A stretch of DNA of 64,000 bases from UBA7672 sp041398245 (GCA_041398245.1 JAWKVC010000005.1:62001-126000); one strand, 5' to 3'. Shown: positions 46,223 to 56,997, counted from the stretch's first letter. Notes: a model not told the origin generated them from the letters alone. Numbers and translations are program-made.

Positions 46223-47250
46223 CGGTTCCTTTGGCAACTGCGTTTTGGAACAATAAAGGAGGGACAGGCAAGACGAGCTTGGCATTCCAAGCGATCTGCA
46301 CCTTCGCCAAGAATCACCCGAAAGAGAGGGTGCTTGTGGTTGACGTATGTCCACAGGCCAATCTGTCGGAACTGCTTCTTGGCGGCCTAGAGGGCGGCGG
46401 AAGTAAGAACCTCATTCAAATCCAAGGCGGCTCCATTCGAAAGACGATCGGCGGCTACTTTCAAAGTCGGCTGCCAAAGCCATACGATCCCACCGGAATT
46501 GTGCCGCACAACTTCATCACGTTGCCTTCAAAGTTTAACGCGAACATTCCGAAGAACATTGACTTGCTGGCCGGCGATCCTCTGCTCGAGCTCCAAGCAA
46601 ATGCAATGTCAACGCTTGCGAACAACCAGATTCCTGGCACTGACACTTGGATCAGCATCGTAAGTTGGTTGAAAGATTTTGTCGCGGCAACCGGCTCAGA
46701 CTACGACTACATTTTCGTGGATTCCAATCCAAGCTTCTCCATTTATACTCAGGTGGCGATCGCCGCTGTGGATCGAGTTGTGTTGCCCGTTATGGCCGAC
46801 GACTCGTCTAGGCGAGCAATCCAAAACGCTTTCTCGCTCATTTATGGCTTGAAGTTACCATCGGACATTTATTCTCAGCATATGTTTGCAACGCGGATGC
46901 AGGCAGGAAAGTTGCCCATTCCGAAGATCCATATGATTATCAAGAATCGAATTACCCAGTACATGGGGGCCGCATCTGGGTATCGTGCTGTCTTGGACAG
47001 CATCGATGCTGACATTGCTGATCTGGTAAAGCAGCAGCCGGAGCTGATGACTTTCAAAAAGGTCAAAGATGGAGTGATTGAGATCCGCGACTTCCAAACA
47101 ACGGGAGTCGTCGCCTTTGCGCGCGGAACGCCCTTTTATGCGCTACGGCCTGGAAAGCTCATCGTTGGCGGTAGGCGAATTGCCGTTGATGGGCTCCAGA
47201 TTGCCGATCGCCAAAAAGAAATCGAGTCGTTGGCCAAAAGTCTTATTTAG
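46219..47250 (+). CDS. Orphan ParA-type ATPase
   Basis: A 343-residue ParA/MinD-type P-loop ATPase with Walker A KGGTGKTS (residues 13-20), a degenerate switch I region VVDVCPQANLSELL, and Walker B-like DYIFVDSNPSFSIYT. There is no ParB or centromere repeat obvious nearby, so it is unlikely to be the chromosomal ParA. It is distinctly more AT-rich than the neighbouring genes, suggesting recent transfer. It lies on the strand opposite thiC. Confidence 0.85.
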   Translation: MTVPLATAFWNNKGGTGKTSLAFQAICTFAKNHPKERVLVVDVCPQANLSELLLGGLEGGGSKNLIQIQGGSIRKTIGGYFQSRLPKPYDPTGIVPHNFITLPSKFNANIPKNIDLLAGDPLLELQANAMSTLANNQIPGTDTWISIVSWLKDFVAATGSDYDYIFVDSNPSFSIYTQVAIAAVDRVVLPVMADDSSRRAIQNAFSLIYGLKLPSDIYSQHMFATRMQAGKLPIPKIHMIIKNRITQYMGAASGYRAVLDSIDADIADLVKQQPELMTFKKVKDGVIEIRDFQTTGVVAFARGTPFYALRPGKLIVGGRRIAVDGLQIADRQKEIESLAKSLI

Positions 47251-47316
47251 CGATGTGCGATTGCGGGACGGACGCCAGCAAGGCGGCAGTGTTGATTCTG
47301 GTGGCCAGGAAGGATT

Positions 47317-49264
<1,948 letters not shown>

Positions 49265-49294
49265 GGGCGGCTCCGCTGGGAGTCATGACGGAGA

Positions 49295-49402
49295 GAGGGG
49301 GCGCGAACATTCCCGTCCCTTCGCCGGCATGACCCGGATCAGGTTCTAAGGGTGCTCGCTCGCGCTTGAGCCGATCTCAGCGGACATGCGCCCGCGCCCC
49401 TC
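49295..49402 (-). ncRNA. TPP riboswitch upstream of thiC
   Basis: On the minus strand, CTGAGA, then ACCCTTAGAACCTGATCCGG and GTCATGCCGGCGAAGGGA match the conserved core of the thiamin pyrophosphate (THI) element. GAGGGGCGCG pairs with CGCGCCCCCTC to make stem P1. It lies about 30 bases upstream of the thiC start and should repress thiC when TPP is abundant. Confidence 0.93.
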
Positions 49403-49460
49403 GGATGGCGCGCAGCATACGCCGCGCGGGCTCCGATACAAGGGCGGGGACGGCGGGTCG

Positions 49461-50024
49461 CTATCCGGCTGCGGCGGGCTGTGGAAAGGTCTCCTCGATC
49501 ACGGCCTTGGCTTCGAGCGGGCGGTCGAGATGTTCCATGGCGAAGACGCGCTCTTCCTGCGGATCGTCGCGCCGCAGGACGTAGACGTCCGGCGTGCGGC
49601 GGCGACCGCCGGCGATGACGCCATCGACGTCCGCCGCCGGCATTTCATCGACGAGCGCGCCGTCGCGATCGAGCGCGATCAGGCGCTGCGCCGTGATCGC
49701 GAAATGGGTGGCGGGCGAGAGTTTCTCGGCCATGCGCCGGAACGCCCAGAGCGACAGGGCCAGCATGGCCAGCGCAAACACGAGATAGAGGGGCGTGAAA
49801 GCGGCGAGCAGAGAGGGTTTGGCGGTGACGATCAGCAGGGAGTCGATGAAGCGGATGCCGAGCAGCAGGGCGATCAGGAAGGCGGCGAGGCCGGTCGCGC
49901 CGAACAGAAGGCGGCGTCGGCCGATATCGGCCTTGCGCAGGGCGAGCGAGGCCGACGCGGTCCACACCAGCGTCTCGCCGGGCGCAAGATGCGGCGACCA
50001 CATATCGGCGGAGGCTGCACTCAC
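49461..50024 (-). CDS. Two-helix membrane protein (PH-like domain candidate)
   Basis: A 187-residue protein with two membrane helices (about 40-65 and 78-98), followed by a domain that may be PH-like (HFAITAQRLIALDRDGALVDEMPAADVDGVIAGG). The GTG start overlaps the upstream stop. Probably an envelope protein; function unknown. Confidence 0.7.
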   Translation of the reverse strand: MSAASADMWSPHLAPGETLVWTASASLALRKADIGRRRLLFGATGLAAFLIALLLGIRFIDSLLIVTAKPSLLAAFTPLYLVFALAMLALSLWAFRRMAEKLSPATHFAITAQRLIALDRDGALVDEMPAADVDGVIAGGRRRTPDVYVLRRDDPQEERVFAMEHLDRPLEAKAVIEETFPQPAAAG

Positions 50025-50638
50025 TTCGTGTGATCCTCGATGGGCGCGGTGATGCCGAGGGTGGAGCGGATCTTCTCGGCCAGTTCGAGGGGCTGCTTCG
50101 CGTTGAACAGCACGAAGGGCGGATAGGCGTGTAGCTTCTGCGAACCGCGATTGAGGCGGATGTGGCCGCGCGCTTTCGTGCCGGTGACGACGATGGGATG
50201 CGGCTCGAACATCTGGCCGTCGGCGCGGCCTTCGCCGCCTTCGAGCACGACCCATGTCGCCATCGGGCGCATCATGTCGGCGGAGACGACACGGCGCGTC
50301 GTCAGCATCGCGACCTGACGTGAAGGCGTGGAGGAGGATTGCCAGAAGAACCAGACCACACGCAGGAGGAGAAGGCCGCCAAGCACCCAGGCGACCCAGT
50401 TGAAGGCCGGGCGATCACCCTGCAGCATCAGTACGATCAGCAGGCCGACAGCGACGGCCAGCAGGCCAAGGCGGATGAGCAGGCCGCGGTTCAGCGCGCC
50501 GAATGCATGGCCGGATCCCTGACCCTGCCAGATCACATGCTCGTCCTTCTGCAGGTGACCGCGCAGGCCCGGATAGAGCTTCTCGACCGGAATGGCGCCG
50601 GGCGCCGCGGGCGTTTCTGTAACAGGCGTTTCGGTCAC
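50021..50638 (-). CDS. Membrane protein (PH-like domain candidate), coupled to next gene
   Basis: A 205-residue protein with two hydrophobic helices (about 58-105). A C-terminal domain reads MLTTRRVVSADMMRPMATW to KARGHIRLNRGSQKLHAYPPF, resembling the neighbour's. The GTG at 50638 has GGAG at a good distance; upstream ATGs at 50689 and 50704 are possible starts. Together with the downstream gene it looks like a duplicated pair of unknown function. Confidence 0.65.
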   Translation of the reverse strand: MTETPVTETPAAPGAIPVEKLYPGLRGHLQKDEHVIWQGQGSGHAFGALNRGLLIRLGLLAVAVGLLIVLMLQGDRPAFNWVAWVLGGLLLLRVVWFFWQSSSTPSRQVAMLTTRRVVSADMMRPMATWVVLEGGEGRADGQMFEPHPIVVTGTKARGHIRLNRGSQKLHAYPPFVLFNAKQPLELAEKIRSTLGITAPIEDHTK

Positions 50639-50747
50639 TCTGGTCTCCGGTCCCAACTCCGACAGGACGCCCGCCTCCCTCGCACGCATGCGAGAATAAT
50701 GCATCCCCCGGGCGCGACAAGAATTGGCGCGTCGCGATTGGCCTAGA

Positions 50748-51827
50748 TCAGCCCGGGCAACCCTGCCAGTGGCGGGTAATGGCGTCGCGCCAGGCGGCTT
50801 CGCCCTCCTCACCCGGCGAGACCTTCACCAGCTTCAGCATGAAGTTTGTATAGCCGGGATGGTTGGGCAGGCCGAAGCGCGCCTCGATGACATGACCGAA
50901 CGTGGCGTCGGTGATGAGTTCGCCGCCGCGGTCGCCGGCGCGCACATCCTCGAACGCCGGGCCCGAGATGCGGAAATGGTTCTTCGCGCCCGCATCCGAG
51001 CTGTAGAGGAATTTTGCCTTCACCGCGCCGAGGATGCGCAGGACCGGCGCGTTTTCCTCCGGCCACGCAAGGGCGAAGCCGAACGAGAAGTCCTTGGTTG
51101 CGCGCGGGCCGAACAGGGCGAATTCGGAGAGATCGAAATCGTAGATACGCCAGGGCGGCGGCGGGGCGTCGAACACGACGGGTTCAGCATCGGGATCGCC
51201 GAGACGCACGTTGAGCGTGCGGGGATTGTCGTGGAAATCCATCCATGCCTGCGGCAGCTGGGTGGCGTCGCGCTGCAGCCGGCCGCCGACAAAGCCGGTC
51301 GGTTCGGTGGTTGCGGGGTCCGAACCGGGTTCGCTGAAACGGGCGGTGACATAGGCCGCGCTGGTGCAGGGTTCAACCATCTTGGCGACGTGCAGTTCGG
51401 TGGGACTGACGACGTGAACGAAGATGCGTTCGGGCATCGATCCGTCCTGGTTGGAGCGGACATAGGCGAGCGTCGTGCCCACGGGATGATAGCGTGCGGC
51501 TGGCGCGGGCGCCGTTGCAGCGCCGGCGTCGCGATCCGACTGGCGCGGTACGAGCGGCAGGAAGAAGCTGAAAATGCCGGTGAGGATCACGCACGCGACC
51601 GACACCAGAAGCCGCAGGCGCAGCTGGCGCTGGAGTTCAAGCTCCTCGGCGGAGGCGTCGCGCGTCCAGAACGCCGTCGCGAACATGTTGGTCATGACGA
51701 GGCGCGGTCGCGGCAGGTCCGGCTTGCGGATGCGCTCGATCCGGTAGGACAGGCGGATGGCGAGAATCCAGAACCCAAGCGCTGTCAGCGCAAGCAGGCC
51801 CATGAGGATGAGCAGGGCAAGAACCAT
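50748..51827 (-). CDS. Membrane protein of unknown function
   Basis: A 359-residue protein with two membrane helices (residues 2-25 and 73-92) and a large soluble domain with many charged and aromatic residues (WRIYDFDLSEFALFGPRATKDFSFGFALAW). No motif indicates a function. It is in the same orientation as the neighbouring pair but separated by 109 bases. Confidence 0.72.
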   Translation of the reverse strand: MVLALLILMGLLALTALGFWILAIRLSYRIERIRKPDLPRPRLVMTNMFATAFWTRDASAEELELQRQLRLRLLVSVACVILTGIFSFFLPLVPRQSDRDAGAATAPAPAARYHPVGTTLAYVRSNQDGSMPERIFVHVVSPTELHVAKMVEPCTSAAYVTARFSEPGSDPATTEPTGFVGGRLQRDATQLPQAWMDFHDNPRTLNVRLGDPDAEPVVFDAPPPPWRIYDFDLSEFALFGPRATKDFSFGFALAWPEENAPVLRILGAVKAKFLYSSDAGAKNHFRISGPAFEDVRAGDRGGELITDATFGHVIEARFGLPNHPGYTNFMLKLVKVSPGEEGEAAWRDAITRHWQGCPG

Positions 51828-51872
51828 GACATGTTGTGGGGCCAGACAGGGCGGCGCGTCCAGAGCGGCGCC

Positions 51873-52628
51873 TCAAAGTTCCTTCGGCGGGGCGTGGGCG
51901 TCGATCTGGATCCAGGTCTGTTCGGAGAAGGCGAGGAGATCGCCGGCCTCGTTGAACAGGGCTGAGCCGGCGAAGTGCTTGCGGCGATCCTGCGCCGTGC
52001 GCCAGGCGATCACGACAAGCGTCTGATCGGCGTGCGGACGCGACAGGATGCGCGCCGACATGCGGCCGAGCAGGATGGGTTCGGCGTCGAGCGCGAAGGC
52101 GCCGGGACAATCGAGCGCGGCCCAGATGAATTCCGGCGCGACAAGTCCGGAGGCGTCGCCAAGATCGGGCGTCGGCTGCCAGGGCGCGGCGACAATGGGG
52201 AAGAGATTGGGGTTCTCGACGCCCGCCGGGTCCTTGAGCCAGTCCGGAAAGATGCGCAGGCCATCGCCCTCGGCGCGGGCCGGGCCGCAGACGAAGCAGT
52301 GCGGCAGGACGTGATCCTCCGCACCACGATAGGTCTGCGAGGCGACGCGCGCGGCGGCAAGGCCGGGCGAGGTCGCGTCGGGCGTTGCAAGACGCGTTGG
52401 CCGGGCTGTCATGATCAGCACGGGCGGATCGCCGGCGGAGAGCACCTCAACGCCGTCATCCTTTGGCTGGATGCGGAGGTCTTCCTCCAGCGGGATCGGC
52501 GCGCGCAGCGTGACCTCGACAGCCTCGGCCGTGGGGAAGTGCTGCGCGACAAGGCCGGCCGTATAGCCGCCATTGCCGGAATCGTGCGGACCGTTGAAGC
52601 GGCGGGCGATGCGGAAGGTTGCAGTCAT
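51873..52628 (-). CDS. Hotdog-fold thioesterase-family protein
   Basis: A 251-residue protein that appears to contain two hotdog units. Features are RRFNGPHDSGNGGYTAGLVAQHF at the N-terminus and FVCGPARAEGDGLRIFP and SGLVAPEFIWAALDCPGAFA in the second half. The Asn-Gly-Gly and Asp-rich pattern resembles acyl-CoA thioesterases of actinobacteria and Alphaproteobacteria, but the substrate is unknown. The ATG at 52628 is the probable start. Confidence 0.72.
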   Translation of the reverse strand: MTATFRIARRFNGPHDSGNGGYTAGLVAQHFPTAEAVEVTLRAPIPLEEDLRIQPKDDGVEVLSAGDPPVLIMTARPTRLATPDATSPGLAAARVASQTYRGAEDHVLPHCFVCGPARAEGDGLRIFPDWLKDPAGVENPNLFPIVAAPWQPTPDLGDASGLVAPEFIWAALDCPGAFALDAEPILLGRMSARILSRPHADQTLVVIAWRTAQDRRKHFAGSALFNEAGDLLAFSEQTWIQIDAHAPPKEL

Positions 52629-52732
52629 GCGGCGCATGATGGGGGGCTTTGCCCGCGATGACCAGACGGGGAAGCCCGTCTGGCGCTTGACGCGCGCGTC
52701 TGGCAGGGAGGACAAAACGTGGAGTCAACAAC

Positions 52733-53578
52733 ATGAAGCGATTGGCGATTGCAGCGGCGGTGCTGGCGAGCGCGTGCCAGAGCGCGGCGCCGGCGCCGGA
52801 TACGGTCCAGGCGGGCGAGGCCATTGTGCTCGGTCGTTCGTATGCAATCGAGTCGCAGGCGCTGGGCGAGACCCGGCGCATCAATATCTATCTGCCGCCG
52901 GGATACGGCGAGGGTGCGGCGTCGTATCCGGTGCTCTACCTGATCGATGGCGGCGTGGATCAGGATTTTGTCCACATCGCCGGCCTGTCGCAGCACGCAA
53001 CGATCAGCGCCAGCTTCCGCGAGATGATCGTGGTGGGCGTCGAGACGATCGACCGGCGGCGCGAGCTGACGTTTCCGGCGACGCACGATGTGAGCCTGCG
53101 CACCGACTATCCGACGCATGGCGACAGCGCGAAGTTCCGGGCGTTCATTGCGGATGAAGTGAAGCTATGGGTGGAAAGCCGCTATCGCACCGACGGGTAC
53201 GATGCGGTGATCGGCGAGTCGCTGGCGGGTCTGTTCGTGGCGGAGACCTTCCTGCGCCAGCCGGACCTGTTCGATGGCTATGTCGCGATCGATCCGAGCC
53301 TGTGGTGGGACAATGGCGCCCTGGCGACCGAAGCGCGGGCGCTGCTCGCCGCGCAACCGGATGGCGAGCGGACGTTCTACGTCGCGGTCGCCCACGGCGT
53401 TCCGGCGATGCGGCTGGGGCAGACGGTCCTGTCGCAGGCGATCAAGACAACGGCCAAACCGGGCGTGAGCTTCACCTACGAGATCATGGACGATGAAGAG
53501 CACTCCACGATCTATCACCGCGCGGCGCTGAAGGGGCTGCGGATCGTGTTCGCCAATTCGCCCGAAGCGGAGAAGTAG
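52733..53578 (+). CDS. Secreted esterase/enterobactin-esterase-like alpha/beta hydrolase
   Basis: A 281-residue hydrolase with an export signal and possible lipobox (LASAC). It has INIYLPPGYGEGAASYPVLYLIDGG, the nucleophile motif VIGESLAGLF (GxSxG), and the catalytic base His in DDEEHSTIYH. It resembles esterase D/Fes. Diverges from the hotdog protein gene. Confidence 0.82.
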   Translation: MKRLAIAAAVLASACQSAAPAPDTVQAGEAIVLGRSYAIESQALGETRRINIYLPPGYGEGAASYPVLYLIDGGVDQDFVHIAGLSQHATISASFREMIVVGVETIDRRRELTFPATHDVSLRTDYPTHGDSAKFRAFIADEVKLWVESRYRTDGYDAVIGESLAGLFVAETFLRQPDLFDGYVAIDPSLWWDNGALATEARALLAAQPDGERTFYVAVAHGVPAMRLGQTVLSQAIKTTAKPGVSFTYEIMDDEEHSTIYHRAALKGLRIVFANSPEAEK

Positions 53579-53689
53579 ACCTCAGCCTTCGACGGCGTGG
53601 CCGGCTTCGCGCCACGATGTTGTGTACGATCCGGCGCCTGAAAGAAGCCGCCGGCGATGTTATCTCCGCGCCGAAATCCGAGGACCATC

Positions 53690-53722
53690 ATGTCGAACGA
53701 GCGCTACGCAATCGATACCTAG
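53690..53722 (+). CDS. Possible leader peptide (10 aa)
   Basis: MSNERYAIDT, with GAGGAC six bases before the ATG. The ORF is directly followed by mutually exclusive hairpins and a terminator, the arrangement of translation-coupled attenuators. It could be chance. Confidence 0.3.
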   Translation: MSNERYAIDT

Positions 53723-53774
53723 CTCGTCTCTCCAGTGGAGAGGCGTGGGCCTCTCCTTGTGTCTCTTCTGATGA

Positions 53775-53805
53775 CCCTGGATGGCTCCGCCGCCCAGGGT
53801 TTTTT
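53775..53805 (+). terminator. Intrinsic terminator in the EF-Tu leader
   Basis: CCCTGG and CCAGGG pair around a 13-base loop and are followed by TTTTTT. This is the clearest rho-independent terminator in the window. Confidence 0.85.
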
Positions 53806-53846
53806 CATGCCCGCATGCGCGGGCGCCATGTCGGAAGGAGCACGCC

Positions 53847-53933
53847 ATGTGTCGTGCACTGACAATCAACGCCGCCTGCAGCATGCGCGAGCATGCGTGC
53901 GAATACGCACGCGTGGCGGATCGACAGGGTTAG
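53847..53933 (+). CDS. Possible small ORF (28 aa) in the EF-Tu leader
   Basis: Reads MCRALTINAACSMREHACEY and onward, with three cysteines and a strong GGAAGGAG site seven bases upstream. No known family. Confidence 0.3.
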   Translation: MCRALTINAACSMREHACEYARVADRQG

Positions 53934-54074
53934 TCCCCAGCACGTGATTTCCAACCGTTTCAGGCGGAGCCGGAGGTTCCGCCGACCAGAATTGGCGCGC
54001 CAAGCCAATGGCCGTCCGCACTCTGTCTGATCAGCAGAATGCGGCGGCGCTCATAGCACTTGAAAGGACACGCT

Positions 54075-55253
54075 ATGAAAATCCATGTGAATGTCGGCAC
54101 CATCGGTCATGTCGACCACGGCAAGACGACGCTGACAGCGGCGATCACGCAGGTGATGGCCCCGAAGCACGGCGGTCAGGCCCTGTCGTTCGACCAGATC
54201 GACAGGGCGCCGGAAGAGAAGGCCCGCGGCATCACCATCAATACGTCGCATGTGCAGTACGAGTCTGAAATCCGGCATTACGCGCACATCGATTGCCCCG
54301 GTCACGCCGACTATGTGAAGAACATGATCACCGGCGCGTCCCAGATGGACGGCGCGATCCTGCTTGTCGATGGCACGAAAGGCGCCGCGAAGCAGACGAT
54401 CGAGCACGTGCTGCTGGCGCGGCAGGTGAACGTGAAGCACATGGTCGTGTTCGTCAACAAGATGGACATGCTCGCGCCGGACGAGCGCGAAGACATGAAG
54501 GCGTTGATCGAGATGGAGACCGGCGCGCTGCTCGCAGCGCACGGGTACACCGATGCGGCTTTCGTGTTCGGCAGCGCGCTGAAGGCGATCGAGGCCGTGC
54601 GCCGTGGCGATACGAATGGCGAGGACGTGCAGTGCATCCACGAGCTGGTGAAGGCGCTCGATGAGCGGATTCCTGATCCGGTCCGTGACTATGCAAGCCC
54701 GTTCCTCATGCCCATCGAGGCCGTGCACACCATCCCAGGACGCGGCACTGTCGTGTCCGGACGGGTCGAACGCGGCGTCCTGAAAGTGGGCGATGCGGTC
54801 GAGATCATCGGTCTCGACAATGACGGGGCCGACGTGACCGTGACCGGCACGCAGGCCTTCCGGAAGGACATTCCGGAGGCGCGTGCAGGGATGAACGTTG
54901 GTCTGCTGCTGCGTGGTCTCAAGCGGGACGACGTGCAGCGCGGCCAGGTTCTGTCGGCGCCGGGCGTGATCAAGGCCCGCACGAAAGGGCGGGCGCAGAT
55001 CTTCGTTCTGACGGCTGAAGAAGGCGGACGCCATACGCCGTTCGCGGGTGGGTATCGCCCGCAATTCTTCTTCGGTGTGACGGACGTGACCGGCGTGATC
55101 GTCGTTGACGAAAGCAGGGTGGTGAACCCCGGCGACCGTGCGGACGTAAGCTTCGTGCTTGCCAAGCCGGTTGGCTTCGAGCCGGGCGTCCGGTTTGCGA
55201 TGCGTGAAGGCGGCAGGACCGTCGGCGCAGGCATCGTGACGGAGGTTGCCTAG
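54075..55253 (+). CDS. tuf: Divergent second elongation factor Tu
   Basis: A 392-residue EF-Tu with intact GTPase motifs: GHVDHGKTT, EEKARGITI, DCPGHADYVKN, VNKMDM and GSALKA. It lacks the first residues of normal EF-Tu (it starts MKIHVNVGTIGHVD). In domain 3 the usual FF-K/N-x-YRPQFYFRTTDVTG is changed to FAGGYRPQFFFGVTDVTG, losing an arginine. It stands alone, away from ribosomal genes. GAAAGGA precedes the ATG. It may be a stress or antibiotic-tolerant paralogue; its main copy is presumably elsewhere. Confidence 0.88.
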   Translation: MKIHVNVGTIGHVDHGKTTLTAAITQVMAPKHGGQALSFDQIDRAPEEKARGITINTSHVQYESEIRHYAHIDCPGHADYVKNMITGASQMDGAILLVDGTKGAAKQTIEHVLLARQVNVKHMVVFVNKMDMLAPDEREDMKALIEMETGALLAAHGYTDAAFVFGSALKAIEAVRRGDTNGEDVQCIHELVKALDERIPDPVRDYASPFLMPIEAVHTIPGRGTVVSGRVERGVLKVGDAVEIIGLDNDGADVTVTGTQAFRKDIPEARAGMNVGLLLRGLKRDDVQRGQVLSAPGVIKARTKGRAQIFVLTAEEGGRHTPFAGGYRPQFFFGVTDVTGVIVVDESRVVNPGDRADVSFVLAKPVGFEPGVRFAMREGGRTVGAGIVTEVA

Positions 55254-55266
55254 TTCTATCACCGGG

Positions 55267-55295
55267 CTCCCGGTCCGGTAATGCCGGGCCGGGAG
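55267..55295. terminator. Bidirectional terminator after EF-Tu
   Basis: CTCCCGGTCCGG and CCGGGCCGGGAG form a 12-bp stem with one G-T wobble around TAATG between two convergent genes. No T tract. Confidence 0.65.
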
Positions 55296-55296
55296 T

Positions 55297-55836
55297 TCAG
55301 TCTTCCAGCATAGTCTGCAGCTTTAGGACGGTGTTCCAGTTGCGGGCGGTGTAGGGGCCGAGCTTCTTCGGCAGGAGCAGTTTCGACTGGCCGATGCTGT
55401 CGCCATAGTCGATGTAGATGTCGCGGCCGACGGCTTTGAGTTGTTCGCCCTTGTCCCATTTTTCACGGAACGACTTCATGTAGGCGGCAAGCAACGCTGC
55501 ATCCGGCGCGGCCTTGCCGATCGCGACGACGAGGTGGGCGGGATCCTCCTTCGCCTTCTTCGGGAACGGGTTTGCCTTGATGATGGCGGCCCAGTCCTGC
55601 GGGTTGCGGACCATGACTTCGGAGAAGAGGCCGAAGGTTTTATCGATCATGGCTTCAAGGGCTGCTTCGAGCTTCGCGTCGGCTGTCGTCTTCGTTTCGA
55701 AAACCAGATTGCCGCTGGCCACGAGCGTACGGCAGTTCTCGTAACCCAGCGCTTCGGCGCCTTCGCGCAGTTCCTTCATCGTGACCTTGCGGCCGCCGAC
55801 ATTCACGGCGCGAAGGAGGGCGATATAGCGCGTCAC
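55297..55836 (-). CDS. DUF1697 protein
   Basis: A 179-residue protein of the DUF1697 family (TRYIALLRAVNVGGRKVTMKELREGAEALGYENCRTLVASGNLVFET, and KLLLPKKLGPYTARNWNTVLKLQTMLED at the C-terminus). The GTG start at 55836 overlaps the stop of the acetyltransferase gene. Function unknown, possibly DNA or nucleotide related. Confidence 0.87.
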   Translation of the reverse strand: MTRYIALLRAVNVGGRKVTMKELREGAEALGYENCRTLVASGNLVFETKTTADAKLEAALEAMIDKTFGLFSEVMVRNPQDWAAIIKANPFPKKAKEDPAHLVVAIGKAAPDAALLAAYMKSFREKWDKGEQLKAVGRDIYIDYGDSIGQSKLLLPKKLGPYTARNWNTVLKLQTMLED

Positions 55837-56390
55837 GTCAGCCGCTTGCGCATTTCGACGAGGTGAAAGTCGCGGGTCGTCTCGCCCGACGTTTCGCTGA
55901 AGGGGAAGGGCAGCACCGCGCCGCTGAGATGATAGCCGCGGCGCTGATACCAGCCGATCAGTTCGGTGCGCAGGTTGATGACCGTCATCACCATCTCGTT
56001 CGCGCCCCAGAGCTCCTGGACGCAGCGTTCGGCTTCGGTGATGACCAGCTTGCCAAGGCCGGCGCCTTGAGCGCCGGGGTCGAGCGCGAACATGCCGAAA
56101 TAGGCGGCGTTGGTCGTCGTGTTGGGCAGACGCTCCAGTCCCTGCAACAGGCAGCAAGCAGCGATTCTGCCGTCGATGTCGGCGACGAGAAAACGCGAGT
56201 CCTCACGCGCGATGAGGGCGGAGACTTCCGAGAGGCTGGTGCGCGGTCCCTTGAGCAGGTGCGCTTCGGACGCCCACGAGCCGGCGGTTTCCGGGCCGCG
56301 ATAGGCGCGCTCGATCAGTTCGACCAGATAGGGCGCATCGGCCTGACGCGCATACCGGAAAGTCGGACCTGCTGCAGATGGCGCGGACAT
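55833..56390 (-). CDS. GNAT-family N-acetyltransferase
   Basis: A 185-residue single GNAT domain (AYFGMFALDPGAQGAGLGKLVITEAERCVQELW, with the acetyl-CoA-binding QGAGLGK loop, and GWYQRRGYHLSG). Overlaps DUF1697 by four bases (GTGA). Confidence 0.85.
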   Translation of the reverse strand: MSAPSAAGPTFRYARQADAPYLVELIERAYRGPETAGSWASEAHLLKGPRTSLSEVSALIAREDSRFLVADIDGRIAACCLLQGLERLPNTTTNAAYFGMFALDPGAQGAGLGKLVITEAERCVQELWGANEMVMTVINLRTELIGWYQRRGYHLSGAVLPFPFSETSGETTRDFHLVEMRKRLT

Positions 56391-56514
56391 GGACGGGCTC
56401 CTGAGCTTCGCTAATCCATGGCGGACAGGGGAAGGTCAAGACTCTGGTCCTTGCCAGTGTACGGCGCGGGGCGTTTGATCAGCGCGGGAAGGAGACCGGG
56501 AAGGAGACAACGCC

Positions 56515-56994
56515 ATGAGCCATCAATCTGTCATGAAGGCTGCAGCGCTCGCGGCGATGACGTGCGGCTTCGGCCCGGCGGCGTCGGCGCAGCAGCATTT
56601 GCCGCCCGATCCGGTGTTCTGTGATCCGGCGAGCCATCCGCAGGATGCGGTGACGGCCGCGCCCTATTCGCATCACGTCATGTACGAGGACGAGCATGTG
56701 CGCGTCTTGGAGATAAGCCTGCCGCCCGGCGCGCGCGAGCCGGTGCATGTGCATGCGCTGCCGAGCGTGATCTATGGCGAAACGGGCGGCGAGGGCGGGG
56801 CGAAATTCCTCTATACCGAATACCGCTGGATGAATGGCGAGTTCATTGAGGTCGCGCAGAACGAGGTGGAGCCGACGCCGGGAACGCGTGCGGTGTGGAC
56901 GGGCCCCGAGGGGCCGCATGCGATCACCAATATCGGTCCCGTCGGCGTCAGGTTCACGCGCATCGAGATCAAGCCGGAAAGCTGTGCGCGCTGA
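56515..56994 (+). CDS. Exported cupin-fold protein
   Basis: A 159-residue protein with a signal peptide (MSHQSVMKAAALAAMTCGFGPAASA) and a small cupin barrel. The metal-binding histidines are HVHALPSV and the later segment GPHAITNIG. Likely a periplasmic enzyme or sensor. The preceding GGAAGGAGACAACGCC is a good ribosome binding site. Confidence 0.75.
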   Translation: MSHQSVMKAAALAAMTCGFGPAASAQQHLPPDPVFCDPASHPQDAVTAAPYSHHVMYEDEHVRVLEISLPPGAREPVHVHALPSVIYGETGGEGGAKFLYTEYRWMNGEFIEVAQNEVEPTPGTRAVWTGPEGPHAITNIGPVGVRFTRIEIKPESCAR

Positions 56995-56997
56995 GCG

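Larger units (their letters stand above)
53579..54074 (+). promoter_or_regulatory. Structured leader upstream of the second EF-Tu gene
   Basis: This 496-base region holds a 10-codon ORF, MSNERYAIDT (53690-53722), behind GAGGACCATC. Two competing hairpins follow (CTCTCC-AGT-GGAGAG at 53728-53742 and GGAGAGGC-GTGG-GCCTCTCC at 53737-53756), then an intrinsic terminator (53775-53805) and a GC-rich hairpin (53809-53824). A second small ORF, 53847-53933 (28 codons, GGAAGGAG site), has a hairpin inside it (53895-53912). This fits an attenuation-type leader but could also terminate the esterase transcript. Confidence 0.5.
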
